From contig NZ_JAILWB010000022.1 in the NCBI RefSeq assembly GCF_025699295.1, positions 1 through 64,000 of the forward strand: a stretch of 64,000 nt of DNA, written 5' to 3'. Origin of the DNA: Hydrogenophaga sp. (lineage in GTDB: Bacteria > Pseudomonadota > Gammaproteobacteria > Burkholderiales > Burkholderiaceae_C). The notes under the pieces were generated by a model. The model saw only the letters and a list, made by a program, of their open reading frames with translations. It was not told the DNA's origin and did not search any database. Below, one piece after another: positions 33,299-42,943 of the stretch (its first letter is position 1; each line of letters opens with the position of its first letter). The position numbers and the translations under genes were made by a program.

Positions 33299-34105
33299 AT
33301 GATCAACCCCATTGACCGCGAAGCGCTTCGTGCCCAAGTTCGAACTGCGAATCCGTTCCCATTCTTTGCCATCGACAATTTTCTCGAACCCGAGTTCGCG
33401 GAGGACGTGCATGCGGCATTTCCAAGCTTCGAGGAGGTGTCGCGGCTTGGACACAAGTTCACTGCAGTGAACGAAAAGAACAAGGTCCAAGTCACCGATT
33501 CAAGCCTCTTTCCAGCCCCCATACACGCTCTGCATACTCAACTGGCAGCACCTGAATTTCTGGAGCTCGTGTCTTATGTGATGGATATTCCCCGCCTCAT
33601 AGCCGATCCCGAACTCGCAGGCGGCGGCATTCACGAAACGGGCCCCAGAGGGCACCTCGATGTCCATGTCGATTTCAACTACCTCCCGGATCGACAGCTT
33701 CATCGGCGCTTGAACATTCTTGTGTATTTCAACAAGGACTGGCAAAGCAAGTGGGGAGGGGAAATCGAGCTTTGGGACAAGGACGTGAAAACTTGCCATC
33801 ACGCGTTTATGCCGATCTTCAACCGCTGCGTGGTCTTCGAGACCTCAAATATCAGTTTTCATGGCGTCGCGGCAGTGCGTTGTCCAGAGGGCGCCGTGCG
33901 CAAAAGCTTTGCAGCCTACTATTACACGAAGGAAGCTCCTGCCCACTGGACCGGTGATGTGCATTCGACGATTTTCAAGGCGCGTCCCGACGAGTACTTC
34001 AAAGGCAAGATCGCCATGCCCGTCGAGCAGGCCGCACGCAGCCTTCAGGAGGGCTGGCGCGGTGTAAAGCAGGGCATCAAGGGCGTTCTCGGCAAAAACG
34101 GCTGA
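33299..34105 (+). CDS. 2-oxoglutarate/Fe(II)-dependent oxygenase (prolyl-4-hydroxylase-like fold)
   Basis: About 268 residues from the ATG at 33299, which has a GGGAG at about 33286-33290. The frame stays open to 33143 but the extra N-terminus is unlike the family. The iron ligands are seen as His123 and Asp125 in DVHVDFN and His189 in SFHG, and Arg201 in VRKSF would bind 2-oxoglutarate. The fold region RRLNILVYFNKDW and WGGEIELWD is typical of the 2OG-FeII_Oxy_3 type. In a polysaccharide cluster it may hydroxylate a sugar, an acyl or amino acid group, or a protein; the substrate is unknown. It is transcribed away from the WcaJ-like gene across a 203-nt gap. Confidence 0.82.
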   Translation: MINPIDREALRAQVRTANPFPFFAIDNFLEPEFAEDVHAAFPSFEEVSRLGHKFTAVNEKNKVQVTDSSLFPAPIHALHTQLAAPEFLELVSYVMDIPRLIADPELAGGGIHETGPRGHLDVHVDFNYLPDRQLHRRLNILVYFNKDWQSKWGGEIELWDKDVKTCHHAFMPIFNRCVVFETSNISFHGVAAVRCPEGAVRKSFAAYYYTKEAPAHWTGDVHSTIFKARPDEYFKGKIAMPVEQAARSLQEGWRGVKQGIKGVLGKNG

Positions 34106-34129
34106 GCCGCATTCCGCGCCACCCTGTCT

Positions 34130-35065
34130 TCACGGTGCCTGCCTCACTCCGGTCTTGGGGTATCGGGTGACAACCTCCCAGACCACTTCCTGCATGACTC
34201 GCGCCGCCGCTTCGGAGGGAGCATCGGCCTGAGATCCATCGGCCCGTAACAAACGGTGCGGTAATCCTATGGGGTTGCGGTGGTACAGGACCGCGTAGTG
34301 GGTCAATGCCACGAGGTAACTGCCCAGGTCACTGGCATGGATCATGTCCTGCTTTCCATCCGGTGCGCGATGGAAAAGGTCCTCTCGTGCGCTCAGGCCA
34401 GGTAGCCCTCCAGCTTGCTCCACGCGTCGAACAAATGCAGCCATCACCTGCCCGGCCGGAATGACGTACACAGGCCCTCCAGTGTCGCCATGGGCCAAGC
34501 CCTGGGCCAGCAGCACGCCCTCCCAATAGGCACCCAGATCGCGATCCAGGCGAGTCAACCAACCATCGGGGTCGTCGAGCGGATGCCACGTCTCGTACAA
34601 GTAAACGCGTATGGCAGGGTTGGCATTCCGGGCGTCGCGCGCCCAACGGCGGACGTACTCCGGACTGTCGAAATACTTGATGGCGTCCTTGATCTCGACC
34701 GACTCGGTCAAGACGAGAGCATCGAAGCTGCCGCTGGCAATCGCGGCCTTGGCGTCCTGGTATCTGTCGTGCGCGTTCTCGACCTCGGAGCCCTTGACTG
34801 GGATGTCAGGCTCCCAATGGGACTGCAAGCTGGCACCCCAACCCAGTTGGGATCGATGATCATGACCGGCCCCCGCAAGTTGCTCCAGCATCGACGGAAT
34901 GTTCTTGCCAACCAGGCTGTGCCCAATATGAAAGACACGCAAGGGCTTCTCCGGAGCTGGCAGCGGCTCAGCATAGAGCTGTGCCAGCGCTGCCGGGTCC
35001 AGAGTCTTTTGCGAGCCGCAGGCGCCAAGAAGCAGCACCAAAGCGTATTTCAGGACACGGTTCAT
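34130..35065 (-). CDS. SGNH/GDSL-like hydrolase lipoprotein
   Basis: About 311 residues from the ATG at 35065 (a TTG at 35077 would add MNKK). The short signal peptide ends in the lipobox LLGAC, so it is probably a lipoprotein. The mature part starts with FHIGHSLVGKNIP, a GxSL block I with the nucleophile Ser, and near the C-terminus QDMIHASDLGSYL supplies the D-x-x-H pair. A role in adding or removing acyl groups on the surface polymer is plausible given the acyltransferases in the cluster (inference). Its ribosome entry may depend on the short ORF just upstream, whose stop overlaps the TTG. Confidence 0.75.
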   Translation of the reverse strand: MNRVLKYALVLLLGACGSQKTLDPAALAQLYAEPLPAPEKPLRVFHIGHSLVGKNIPSMLEQLAGAGHDHRSQLGWGASLQSHWEPDIPVKGSEVENAHDRYQDAKAAIASGSFDALVLTESVEIKDAIKYFDSPEYVRRWARDARNANPAIRVYLYETWHPLDDPDGWLTRLDRDLGAYWEGVLLAQGLAHGDTGGPVYVIPAGQVMAAFVRRVEQAGGLPGLSAREDLFHRAPDGKQDMIHASDLGSYLVALTHYAVLYHRNPIGLPHRLLRADGSQADAPSEAAARVMQEVVWEVVTRYPKTGVRQAP

Positions 35066-35073
35066 CTTCTTGT

Positions 35074-35202
35074 TCAACGGATTAACTTAGAAGTGGTCTG
35101 TGCTCTGCCCAAGTTTGAGTTGGCAGCCTGCAAACTGCTGCCAACTTGCTCCAAGCCCGCATGTGCCATGGTTCTCGGTCGAACACTGCTTGCCTTATTC
35201 AT
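35074..35202 (-). CDS. Short ORF (42 codons) with a strong ribosome binding site, possible leader peptide
   Basis: The minus-strand ATG at 35200-35202 is preceded by AGGAGG (35207-35212) with a 4-nt spacer, one of the best Shine-Dalgarno matches seen in the window. It encodes 42 residues starting MNKASSVRPRTMAHAG and ending TTSKLIR, with no recognisable domain or membrane segment. Its TGA (35074-35076) overlaps the TTG at 35075-35077 and sits 9 bases before the ATG of the downstream SGNH lipoprotein. Translation of this ORF could therefore couple to the lipoprotein. It could be a leader peptide, a small protein, or a chance ORF. Confidence 0.45.
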   Translation of the reverse strand: MNKASSVRPRTMAHAGLEQVGSSLQAANSNLGRAQTTSKLIR

Positions 35203-35340
35203 GGTACCTCCTTGTCGGAAGGGCCGAGCCAATCAAAAGCGAAAAGCGGAAGTCTGGATTCTCCCTCTGGGGCATCAAAAATGATATGTCCACCGGACCG
35301 GGTCAACTCCAGGGTGACCATCATGCTGCGCCCGTGCCGC

Positions 35341-36663
35341 TCAGCGCCCGATCGCCAGGTAATCGATTCCCATTCCGCGCACCAGCGCCGGGTCATAGAG
35401 GTTGCGACCATCAATGATCAGTGGTTGCTTCAGACGCTGCTTGATCAGGTCGAAGTCCGGGCTGCGGAACTCCTTCCACTCGGTGACGATGACCAGCGCA
35501 TCCGCATCCTCCAGGGCTTCGTTGGGCGTTTTGGCGTAGCGGATGCGCGGCTCTTTGCCCAGTACGCGCTGGGCTTCGTGCATGGCCACGGGATCGTAGA
35601 CGGTGGCAGTGGCGCCCGATGCCAGAAGATCGGCGATCAACTCGAGGCTGGGGGCCTCGCGCATGTCGTCGGTGTTGGGCTTGAAGGCCAAACCCCACAC
35701 CGCGAAGTGCCGGCCTTCGAGGTCTTCACCGAAGCGCTGCTTGACCTTGCGTCCCAGCACGTGCTTTTGTGCGTCGTTGGCGGCCTCCACCGCGGTCAAC
35801 ACTTTCAGGTCGAGTCCCCCCTGATCGGCCGCAGTCTTGATGAGCGCCTTCACGTCCTTGGGAAAGCACGAACCGCCGTAGCCAGCGCCCGGGTACAGGA
35901 AGTGGTGACCGATGCGCGGGTCGGAGCCCATGCCCTGGCGCACCATTTCAATGTCGGCACCCAGCACCTCTGCCAGGTTGGCCAGTTCGTTCATGAAGCT
36001 GATGCGCGTGGCGAGCATGGCGTTGGCCGCGTACTTGGTGAGTTCGGCGCTGCGCACATCGGTGACGATGAGGCGTTCGCGGTTGCGCTGGAAGGGCGCG
36101 TAGATGGCGCGCATGAGGTGGACGGCCTGTTCGTCGCTGGCGCCAACGATGATGCGGTCGGGTCGCATGAAATCCTCAACTGCGGCGCCCTCTTTCAGAA
36201 ACTCGGGGTTGGACACAACCGCATACGGTGTTTGCACACCGCGCTTGCGCAACTCATCCGCGATCGCTTCCTGCACCCGGTCGGCCGTGCCTACCGGCAC
36301 AGTGCTTTTGTCGACCACCACCTTGTAGTCGGTCATGAGGCGGCCAATGTTGCGCGCCGCAGCCAGAACGTACTGCATGTCGGCAGAGCCATCTTCATCG
36401 GGCGGGGTACCCACGGCAATGAACTGGATGGTGCCGTGGTGCACCGCGCGCGCCACATCGGTGGTGAAGCGCAAGCGCCCGGCGGCCACGTTGCGCTGGA
36501 CCATCTCCTGCAGACCCGGCTCGAAAATGGGAATCCCACCCTCTTCCAGGACGCGGATCTTGTCCGGATTCACGTCGAGGCACAACACGTCGTTGCCCAC
36601 CTCCGACAGACAGGCACCGCTGACCAAGCCCACATACCCAGTTCCCACCACTGTGATTTTCAT
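35341..36663 (-). CDS. ugd: UDP-glucose 6-dehydrogenase
   Basis: 440 residues from the ATG at 36663 ([23 protein letters not shown]). The frame is open further upstream, but the Rossmann motif must lie at the N-terminus. The enzyme oxidises UDP-glucose to UDP-glucuronate with two NAD+. Features are the N-terminal NAD fold, [27 protein letters not shown], the active-site Cys in [16 protein letters not shown] (about 252-267) and the C-terminal [18 protein letters not shown]. It supplies glucuronic acid for the polysaccharide and is a likely source of the carboxyl group that the amidotransferase could modify (inference). Confidence 0.95.
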   Translation of the reverse strand: MKITVVGTGYVGLVSGACLSEVGNDVLCLDVNPDKIRVLEEGGIPIFEPGLQEMVQRNVAAGRLRFTTDVARAVHHGTIQFIAVGTPPDEDGSADMQYVLAAARNIGRLMTDYKVVVDKSTVPVGTADRVQEAIADELRKRGVQTPYAVVSNPEFLKEGAAVEDFMRPDRIIVGASDEQAVHLMRAIYAPFQRNRERLIVTDVRSAELTKYAANAMLATRISFMNELANLAEVLGADIEMVRQGMGSDPRIGHHFLYPGAGYGGSCFPKDVKALIKTAADQGGLDLKVLTAVEAANDAQKHVLGRKVKQRFGEDLEGRHFAVWGLAFKPNTDDMREAPSLELIADLLASGATATVYDPVAMHEAQRVLGKEPRIRYAKTPNEALEDADALVIVTEWKEFRSPDFDLIKQRLKQPLIIDGRNLYDPALVRGMGIDYLAIGR

Positions 36664-36886
36664 GATGTCGCGTCCGATGGCTGCCTGAGCCTGCTGTGTA
36701 AAGCTCGAATCATAGCCGCGGGCTATCCGGCTTCCGGGCCCTCCCGCCATGGACGGAGGCGCCCGTATTGCTCCCATGCTGGCTGCTCTGCACGGCCTCA
36801 CGGTCCCAATGCGGTCGCGCCGGCCATTCGGCGGACCGACCGCTAAAATGCCCCTTGCTCCAGCCCCTCAACCCAGGAACCTCAGC

Positions 36887-38083
36887 ATGTCCCTCTTCTC
36901 CGCCGTCGAAATGGCACCGCGCGACCCGATTCTGGGTCTGAACGAGCAGTTTGCCGCCGACACCAACCCCAACAAGGTCAACCTCGGCGTGGGCGTCTAT
37001 TTCGACGACAACGGCAAACTGCCCCTGCTGCAATGCGTGCAGGCCGCCGAGAAGACCATGATGGACAAGCCATCGGCACGCGGCTACTTGCCCATCGATG
37101 GCATCGCGGCCTACGACGCGGCCGTCAAGGGACTTGTCTTTGGCAGCGAGTCCGAGCCGGTGAAGTCGGGTCGCGTGGCCACGGTACAGGCCATCGGCGG
37201 TACCGGTGGCCTCAAGATCGGCGCCGATTTCCTCAAACGCCTCAACCCGGGCGCCACCGTGCTCATCAGCGACCCGAGTTGGGAGAACCACCGCGCGTTG
37301 TTCACCAACGCCGGCTTCAAGGTCGACACCTACGCCTACTACGACGCCGACAAGCGCGGCGTCAACTTCGACGGCATGCTCGCCAGCCTGAACGCGGCCG
37401 CACCCGGTACCATCGCTGTGCTGCATGCCTGCTGCCACAACCCCACCGGCTACGACATCACCGCCGCGCAGTGGGACGAGGTGATTGCTGCTGTCAAGGC
37501 CCGTGGCCTGACACCTTTCCTCGACATGGCCTACCAGGGCTTTGGCCACGGCATCGCCGAGGACGGCGCCGTCATCGCCAAGTTCGTCGCGGCTGGCCTC
37601 ACCTTCTTTGTCTCCACCTCCTTTTCCAAGAGCTTCAGCCTGTACGGCGAACGCGTGGGGGCGCTGTCGGTGCTGTGTGAGAACGCCGAAGAGGCCTCGC
37701 GCGTGCTGTCTCAACTCAAGATCGTGATCCGAACCAACTATTCCAACCCGCCGATTCATGGTGGTGCGGTGGTCGCCGCGGTGCTCAACAACCCGGAGTT
37801 GCGCGCCCTCTGGGAGAAGGAACTGGGCGAGATGCGCGTGCGCATCAAGGCCATGCGCCAGAAGCTCGTGGACGGGCTCAAGGCAGCCGGCGTGAAACAG
37901 GACATGGGCTTCATCACCAGCCAGATCGGCATGTTCAGCTATTCGGGCCTGAGCAAGGATCAGATGGTGCGTCTGCGCACCGAATTCGGCGTGTATGGCA
38001 CCGACACCGGCCGCATGTGCGTGGCCGCGCTCAACAGCAAGAACATCGACTACGTGTGCAAGGCGATTGCCAGGGTGGTCTGA
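36887..38083 (+). CDS. tyrB: Aromatic amino acid / aspartate aminotransferase
   Basis: 398 residues from the ATG at 36887 (MSLFSAVEMAPRDPILGL), matching family length; the longer open frame upstream is not homologous. This is a PLP enzyme of class I aminotransferases. VNLGVGVYFDDNGKLPLL, HACCHNPTGYDIT, the DMAYQGFG segment and the PLP lysine K248 in TSFSKSFSLYGERVG are all present, followed by the conserved Arg in QLKIVIRTNYSNPP. It transfers the amino group between glutamate and aromatic 2-oxoacids or oxaloacetate. A TAAAAT at 36844-36849 may be the -10 box. A strong terminator follows. Confidence 0.92.
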   Translation: MSLFSAVEMAPRDPILGLNEQFAADTNPNKVNLGVGVYFDDNGKLPLLQCVQAAEKTMMDKPSARGYLPIDGIAAYDAAVKGLVFGSESEPVKSGRVATVQAIGGTGGLKIGADFLKRLNPGATVLISDPSWENHRALFTNAGFKVDTYAYYDADKRGVNFDGMLASLNAAAPGTIAVLHACCHNPTGYDITAAQWDEVIAAVKARGLTPFLDMAYQGFGHGIAEDGAVIAKFVAAGLTFFVSTSFSKSFSLYGERVGALSVLCENAEEASRVLSQLKIVIRTNYSNPPIHGGAVVAAVLNNPELRALWEKELGEMRVRIKAMRQKLVDGLKAAGVKQDMGFITSQIGMFSYSGLSKDQMVRLRTEFGVYGTDTGRMCVAALNSKNIDYVCKAIARVV

Positions 38084-38105
38084 GGCGGCTGATTTCCCGT
38101 GCGAC

Positions 38106-38131
38106 AAGCCGGCCCGCGTGGCCGGCTTTTT
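38106..38131 (+). terminator. Rho-independent terminator after the aminotransferase gene
   Basis: A perfect 9-bp stem AAGCCGGCC (38106-38114) and GGCCGGCTT (38120-38128) with loop CGCGT, followed by TTTTT counting the stem end. It sits 22 nt after the tyrB stop and just before the end of the convergent dioxygenase gene. Confidence 0.88.
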
Positions 38132-38138
38132 CGTGGGC

Positions 38139-39023
38139 TCATCCCCACATGACCGATCGCATCGAGATCGACGCGCCCTGAAAGCCCTGGTTGAATGAGC
38201 GGGGCTCTTCGCCGGCATCTGCGGCGCCTGCCGCGTACAGCAGCGGCAGATAGTGTTCCCAGCTCGGATGGGCCATCTGCGCGACAGCACCGAGTTGCTG
38301 GAACGCGTGCAGCGCCTCCAGGCGGCCCTGCGCGATGTGGTCGGCCATGGTCTGGTCGAACTCGATCGCCCAGTCATAGGCCTGGTTATCTGCGGCGTCA
38401 CGGCGCATGGCCCGCAGGTTGTGAACGATGTTGCCGCTACCCACGATCAGCACGCCGCGCTCGCGCAACTGCGCGAGCTGGCGTCCGATGTCGAAGTGCT
38501 CGGCCGCTGGCCGGCGGTAGTCCATGCCAAGCTGGATCACCGGGATGTCTGCTTCGGGAAACATCGGCTTGAGCACTGACCAGGCGCCGTGATCCAGACC
38601 CCAGTCGCCCGCGTCCAGACCCAGCGCGTCGCCCGAGTCCGGCTGCCGCACCGCCGCGCTGATGGCGCGCGACATCTCCGGTGAACCCGGCGCAGGGTAC
38701 TGCTGATCGAACAGGGCCTGTGGAAACCCGCCAAAGTCATGGATGGTGCGGGGATTGCTCATGGCCGTCAGTTGCCAGCCCAGAGTCAGCCAGTGCGCCG
38801 AAACGCACAGGATCAGATGCGGTTGCGTGCCGCGCGAACGCAGCTCCTGGCCCAGCGCCTGCCAGCTGCGCCGCCACGGGTTGTCTTCGATGGCGTTCAT
38901 GGGACTGCCATGCCCCAGAAACAGCACCGGCAGGCGCTCTGTGGCCGGCAGAACCCTGGCCAGGTCGGCAAGCTGATCTGCAGCTGGGCTCGACGAAGTT
39001 GCAGCGGTGGCTAAGGCGTTCAT
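38139..39023 (-). CDS. ygiD: LigB-family extradiol dioxygenase (4,5-DOPA dioxygenase / YgiD-like)
   Basis: About 294 residues from the ATG at 39023, which follows AGGAA. The conserved class III extradiol features are PVLFLGHGSPMNAIEDN (His near residue 40), LILCVSAHWLT (metal-site His), DFGGFPQALFDQQYPAPG, DWGLDHGAWSVLKPMFPEADIPV and GSGNIVHNLR. The family opens catechol rings such as DOPA in vitro, and the physiological substrate of YgiD-type proteins is not settled. The gene is convergent with tyrB and divergent from the PHB depolymerase gene. Confidence 0.9.
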   Translation of the reverse strand: MNALATAATSSSPAADQLADLARVLPATERLPVLFLGHGSPMNAIEDNPWRRSWQALGQELRSRGTQPHLILCVSAHWLTLGWQLTAMSNPRTIHDFGGFPQALFDQQYPAPGSPEMSRAISAAVRQPDSGDALGLDAGDWGLDHGAWSVLKPMFPEADIPVIQLGMDYRRPAAEHFDIGRQLAQLRERGVLIVGSGNIVHNLRAMRRDAADNQAYDWAIEFDQTMADHIAQGRLEALHAFQQLGAVAQMAHPSWEHYLPLLYAAGAADAGEEPRSFNQGFQGASISMRSVMWG

Positions 39024-39189
39024 GCAGGTTCCTGCCGGTGATGGCGGTGAGGACCGGACACGCCTGCAACAGCGGGCGGCACGGGCGTGGGACGGATGGA
39101 AGGTCGGCCGCATCCGACGACCGAGCGATGTACTGGCCGGATTCTTTCACGAAGGCGACAGAAGCCCTGGAATGTTAGGTGTTTTCACC

Positions 39190-39228
39190 CTGACGACGCC
39201 AGGCGCATACTGCTATATTGCACCGCAA
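39190..39228 (+). promoter_or_regulatory. Candidate promoter with overlapping inverted repeat for the PHB depolymerase gene
   Basis: CTGACG (39190-39195) and TATATT (39214-39219) form a -35/-10-like pair with an 18-nt spacer. The perfect inverted repeat TTGC-ACC-GCAA (39218-39228) covers the end of the -10 box and the expected start region. A repressor bound there would block transcription. A PHA-responsive regulator is a reasonable guess but not shown. Confidence 0.4.
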
Positions 39229-39248
39229 CATAACGAAATCGTACGCCC

Positions 39249-40637
39249 ATGCTTTACCAGATTTACGAAACCCAGCGCTCCATCATGGAACCGTTTGCGG
39301 ACCTGGCCGAAGTGGCTGCCAAGCTCTACAACAACCCGATGCTGCCGCTGGCGCAGTTGCCCGGTGCGCAGCGCATCGCCGCCGGCTACGACCTGATGCA
39401 CCGCCTGGGCAAGGACTACGAGAAGCCCGAGTTCGGCATTCACACGGTGAACGTGGACGGCGTCAACGTGGCCATTCACGAGCGTGTCGAAATCGACAAG
39501 CCCTTCTGCGAGCTGCGCCGGTTCAAGCGTTTCTCGGACGACACCGGTACCCTCGCCAAGCTCAAGGGGCAGCCCGTGGTACTGATCGTCGCCCCGCTCT
39601 CGGGCCACTACGCCACACTGCTGCGCGACACCGTGCGCACCATGCTCAAGGACCACAAGGTCTACATCACCGACTGGAGGAACGCCCGCCTCGTACCCCT
39701 GTCCGAGGGCGAGTTCCACCTGGACGACTACGTCAACTATGTACAGGAGTTCATCCGCCATCTGCAGCAGGGTTACGGCAACTGCCATGTGATCAGCGTC
39801 TGCCAGCCCACCGTGCCGGTGCTCGCCGCTGTCTCGCTCATGGCCAGCCGCGGAGAGACCACGCCACTGTCCATGACCATGATGGGTGGCCCGATCGACG
39901 CGCGCAAGTCCCCCACTGCGGTGAACAACCTGGCCACACAGCGCAGCCACGAGTGGTTCGAGAACAACGTGATCTACCGCGTGCCGGACAACTTCCCCGG
40001 CGCGGGTCGGCGCGTCTACCCGGGCTTTCTGCAGCACACCGGTTTCGTGGCCATGAACCCTGACCGCCACGCGTCGAGCCACTACGACTACTTCAAGGAC
40101 CTGATCAAGGGCGACAACGAAAGCGCCGAGAGCCACCGCAAGTTCTACGACGAGTACAACGCCGTGCTCGACATGGACGCCGACTACTACCTCGAGACCA
40201 TCGAGACCGTCTTCCAGGCGTTCAAGCTGGTCCACGGCACCTGGTATGTGAAGAACGAAGCCGGCGAACTCGAGCTCGTGCGTCCGCAGGACATCCAGCG
40301 CACCGCCCTGCTCACGATCGAGGGCGAGCTCGACGACATTTCCGGCTCGGGCCAGACCGCAGCCGCGCACGAACTGTGCACCGGCGTGCCCAGGACACAC
40401 CAGATGCACTACGAGGCGCAGGGTGCCGGCCACTACGGCATCTTCAGCGGCCGGCGCTGGCGCGACCTGGTACACCCCGTGGTCAAGAGCTTCATCCGGG
40501 CCCACCAGCCCGCAACAGGGGCCAAAGCCGCGACCACGGCCACGGTCCGGACGTCAGCGGCCAAGGCGCCCCGAGCGGCCGCAAAGACCCCCGGCGCGGC
40601 ACGCAAGACGGCGCCCCGCAAATCGACCCGCGCCTGA
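39249..40637 (+). CDS. phaZ: Intracellular poly(3-hydroxybutyrate) depolymerase (PhaZ-type) with Ala/Lys-rich tail
   Basis: 462 residues. The N-terminal ~415 match the short-chain intracellular depolymerase family (PhaZa1 of Ralstonia/Cupriavidus type): [54 protein letters not shown], and the nucleophile Cys185 in [15 protein letters not shown]. Then come DDISGSGQT and the late [12 protein letters not shown] with the catalytic His. These enzymes mobilise amorphous PHB granules. The last ~45 residues (from about 418) are almost only Ala, Lys, Thr, Arg and Pro, in the style of a histone H1 or phasin tail, which could bind DNA or the granule. The substrate would be the polymer made by the phaCAB genes 16 kb away. 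Confidence 0.9.
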   Translation: MLYQIYETQRSIMEPFADLAEVAAKLYNNPMLPLAQLPGAQRIAAGYDLMHRLGKDYEKPEFGIHTVNVDGVNVAIHERVEIDKPFCELRRFKRFSDDTGTLAKLKGQPVVLIVAPLSGHYATLLRDTVRTMLKDHKVYITDWRNARLVPLSEGEFHLDDYVNYVQEFIRHLQQGYGNCHVISVCQPTVPVLAAVSLMASRGETTPLSMTMMGGPIDARKSPTAVNNLATQRSHEWFENNVIYRVPDNFPGAGRRVYPGFLQHTGFVAMNPDRHASSHYDYFKDLIKGDNESAESHRKFYDEYNAVLDMDADYYLETIETVFQAFKLVHGTWYVKNEAGELELVRPQDIQRTALLTIEGELDDISGSGQTAAAHELCTGVPRTHQMHYEAQGAGHYGIFSGRRWRDLVHPVVKSFIRAHQPATGAKAATTATVRTSAAKAPRAAAKTPGAARKTAPRKSTRA

Positions 40638-40681
40638 AGGACGCGCGCGCCAGCGCGCGAGGCGCCGGTATATTCATCGGC

Positions 40682-41344
40682 ATGAACGAACTCGCCCGGC
40701 GCATCGATGCCGCCTTGCCGCAAACGCAGTGCACGCGCTGCGGCTACCCGGATTGCGCGAGCTATGCACAGGCCGTCGCGGCCGGCGAGGCCGGCATCAA
40801 CCAATGCCCGCCAGGCGGCGCCGAGGGCGTGGCCCGCCTTGCTGCGATCACCGGTTTGCCCGAACGTCCACTGGACCGTTCCTGTGGCATCGAAGGCCCT
40901 CTGACCGTGGCCGTGATCGATGAAGACTGGTGCATCGGCTGCACACTCTGCATCAAGGCCTGTCCGACCGATGCCATCGTCGGCATCTCCCGACGCATGC
41001 ACACGGTGGTCGAGCCCTACTGCACCGGCTGCGAACTCTGTCTGCCGGTGTGCCCGGTGGACTGCATCTCGCTGGAGATCGTGAGCGGCGATCGCACCGG
41101 GTGGCAGGCCTGGACCGAAGACCAGGCGCGCCAGGGCCGCGAGCGCTACGCCAGCCGGCAACTGCGGCTGGCGCGCGAGCTGGTGGAGAACCAGGTGCGG
41201 CTGGAAGCCAGGGCGAGTGAGAAGCTGGCCGATCTGGCCGAGCATTCACACATCACCGACGCAGCAGCACTGGAGAAGAAGCGCGCGGTGATCGAAGCCG
41301 CCCTCGCCCGCTCGCGAGCCCGGCGCGCGAACACGGACGGCTGA
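40682..41344 (+). CDS. rnfB: RnfB-like electron transport ferredoxin
   Basis: 220 residues from the ATG at 40682. The N-terminal Fe-S domain has [16 protein letters not shown] and QCPPGG, the four-Cys cluster typical of RnfB/RsxB. Two 4Fe-4S ferredoxin motifs follow: [12 protein letters not shown] and [12 protein letters not shown]. The C-terminal ~70 residues are a charged helical extension. Unlike true RnfB there is no N-terminal membrane helix, and no rnfA/C/D/G/E genes are adjacent. It may therefore be a soluble stand-alone electron carrier, as is common in Burkholderiales (inference). It follows phaZ by 44 nt. Confidence 0.85.
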   Translation: MNELARRIDAALPQTQCTRCGYPDCASYAQAVAAGEAGINQCPPGGAEGVARLAAITGLPERPLDRSCGIEGPLTVAVIDEDWCIGCTLCIKACPTDAIVGISRRMHTVVEPYCTGCELCLPVCPVDCISLEIVSGDRTGWQAWTEDQARQGRERYASRQLRLARELVENQVRLEARASEKLADLAEHSHITDAAALEKKRAVIEAALARSRARRANTDG

Positions 41345-41353
41345 CCCCTGAAA

Positions 41354-42868
41354 TCAGGCGGGCTGGCGCGCAGCCACTGTCTTGTAGACGCCGCAGCCGA
41401 CGTACAGGTCGTCGACCTTCACCACGTAGGACATCTTGGCCTGGATCGCACCGCTGACAGGATTGGCAATGTCGTATTCGACCCAGCCGTCACCCAGCTC
41501 GGCCTGCGCGACGATGGCGTCGAGCAATGCCTGCCCGTCCACGCCGGGAATGTCCTGCACGCGGCTGCCGACCTTTTCGGGCTTGCCTCCAAACGCGCGG
41601 TAGACCCCCGCACCATCGAGCGCGAACACATACATGTCGCGGTCATGGAAGCCGTTCGAAGGGTTGGTGATGTCGCGCACAAAGGTCTCGCGAGCCCGCT
41701 GCCCGCGCATCGCCCGCGCACGACTCACCAGCTCCATGGCCTCTTCGGCCGTGCCCTGCTGAAGCGCGAAGGACGACACCGCCCGGGAAAGATGCGCCGC
41801 GCGCTGTTCGAGCTGCTCGGCCTGAGTCACCGCACGTTCCACCATCTGCGCATTGCGCTGGGTGATCTGATCGAGCTGGGTCACGGCCGATGAAATCTCG
41901 CTCAGGCCGGTGCTCTGCTCGGCACTGGAAGCGGATATGAGAGACATGTTGGCCGCCACACTGCGCACACCGGAGACGATCTGGCTCATGCTGTTGCCTG
42001 CCGTGCGGATCTGGCCCACGCTCGCCTCCACCTGGCTGCGGGACGCCTCGATGAGTTCGCGGATCTCCCGGGCCGAGGCGGACGAGCGTTGCGCCAGCGT
42101 GCGCACCTCGTTGGCCACCACGGCGAAGCCGCGCCCTTGCTCGCCAGCACGCGCGGCTTCCACCGCGGCGTTGAGCGCCAGGATGTTGGTCTGGAAGGCG
42201 ATGCTGTCGATCACACCGATGATGTCGTTCATCTGCTGGGCGCTCTTCTGGATGCCTTCGACCGACTCCACCGCCCGCCCCATGGACTGCGCACCCGACT
42301 CCGCCACATCGCGCACCTGCGCGGCCTGCTGATCAGATTCACCCGCTGTGTGGGCATTCTGTCGCACCGTGCCCGAGAGCTCGTGCACGCTGGCCGCGGT
42401 CTGCTCCAGATTGGCTGCCTGTTGCTCGGTGCGATCGGCCAGATCCCGGTTGCCCGCGGCCAGGCTCTTGCCAGCGTGCGCCACCAGCGCCGAGTTGCTG
42501 CGCACCTCGGCCACCATCGAGGAAAGCTGGCCATTGGTGCGGTCCAGCAACCGAGCCAGGTCGGCCAGTTCGTCGCCCCCATGCGACTGCACCGTCGACC
42601 TCAGATTGCCTGAAGCGGTCTGTTCCATCGCAGCAAGCACCTGGCGGAAATCGCGCTGGAAGCTGGCATAGAAGCACAGCATGAGATAGGCCAGGCAGCC
42701 CAGCCCCACCAGGGTTACCCAGGTGGCGCCAACGGTCTGCTGTTCAAGGAACCCCCATGTGATGGCGGGCGGGAGCACGGCAGCCGCCGCCAGGAGGCCC
42801 AGCTTGGCACGCAGACGCAGGCGCCGCATCAGCCAGATGCCGGCCGACAAAGGATGAAGTGCGGACAT
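41354..42868 (-). CDS. Methyl-accepting chemotaxis protein with probable C-terminal Cache-type domain
   Basis: 504 residues. Two membrane segments lie at about 23-40 and 49-70 with only a few residues between them, so there is no periplasmic sensor. The signalling domain follows; its hairpin [21 protein letters not shown] is diagnostic for chemoreceptors. After the coiled-coil (to about residue 380) comes about 115 residues with [55 protein letters not shown] and YVGCGVYK. This resembles the single Cache domain that is usually found extracytoplasmically at the N-terminus. In this position it would be in the cytoplasm and could sense an internal ligand. No che genes are adjacent. Confidence 0.9.
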   Translation of the reverse strand: MSALHPLSAGIWLMRRLRLRAKLGLLAAAAVLPPAITWGFLEQQTVGATWVTLVGLGCLAYLMLCFYASFQRDFRQVLAAMEQTASGNLRSTVQSHGGDELADLARLLDRTNGQLSSMVAEVRSNSALVAHAGKSLAAGNRDLADRTEQQAANLEQTAASVHELSGTVRQNAHTAGESDQQAAQVRDVAESGAQSMGRAVESVEGIQKSAQQMNDIIGVIDSIAFQTNILALNAAVEAARAGEQGRGFAVVANEVRTLAQRSSASAREIRELIEASRSQVEASVGQIRTAGNSMSQIVSGVRSVAANMSLISASSAEQSTGLSEISSAVTQLDQITQRNAQMVERAVTQAEQLEQRAAHLSRAVSSFALQQGTAEEAMELVSRARAMRGQRARETFVRDITNPSNGFHDRDMYVFALDGAGVYRAFGGKPEKVGSRVQDIPGVDGQALLDAIVAQAELGDGWVEYDIANPVSGAIQAKMSYVVKVDDLYVGCGVYKTVAARQPA

Positions 42869-42943
42869 GACTGAACTGCTCCTGTAAATCTACAACGGGC
42901 TATCGGCCTTGCAGCTCGCACCTTGAGCCGGGAGAACCCTGTT

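Noticed and set aside
36664-36801. N-terminal extension of the UDP-glucose dehydrogenase frame
   Set aside because: The Rossmann GxGYVG motif must lie at the N-terminus, and the extension is Arg/Pro/Ala-rich non-homologous sequence.
35146-36846. Long open frame antisense to UDP-glucose dehydrogenase
   Set aside because: The minus strand encodes a full UDP-glucose dehydrogenase; the plus frame lacks any motif.
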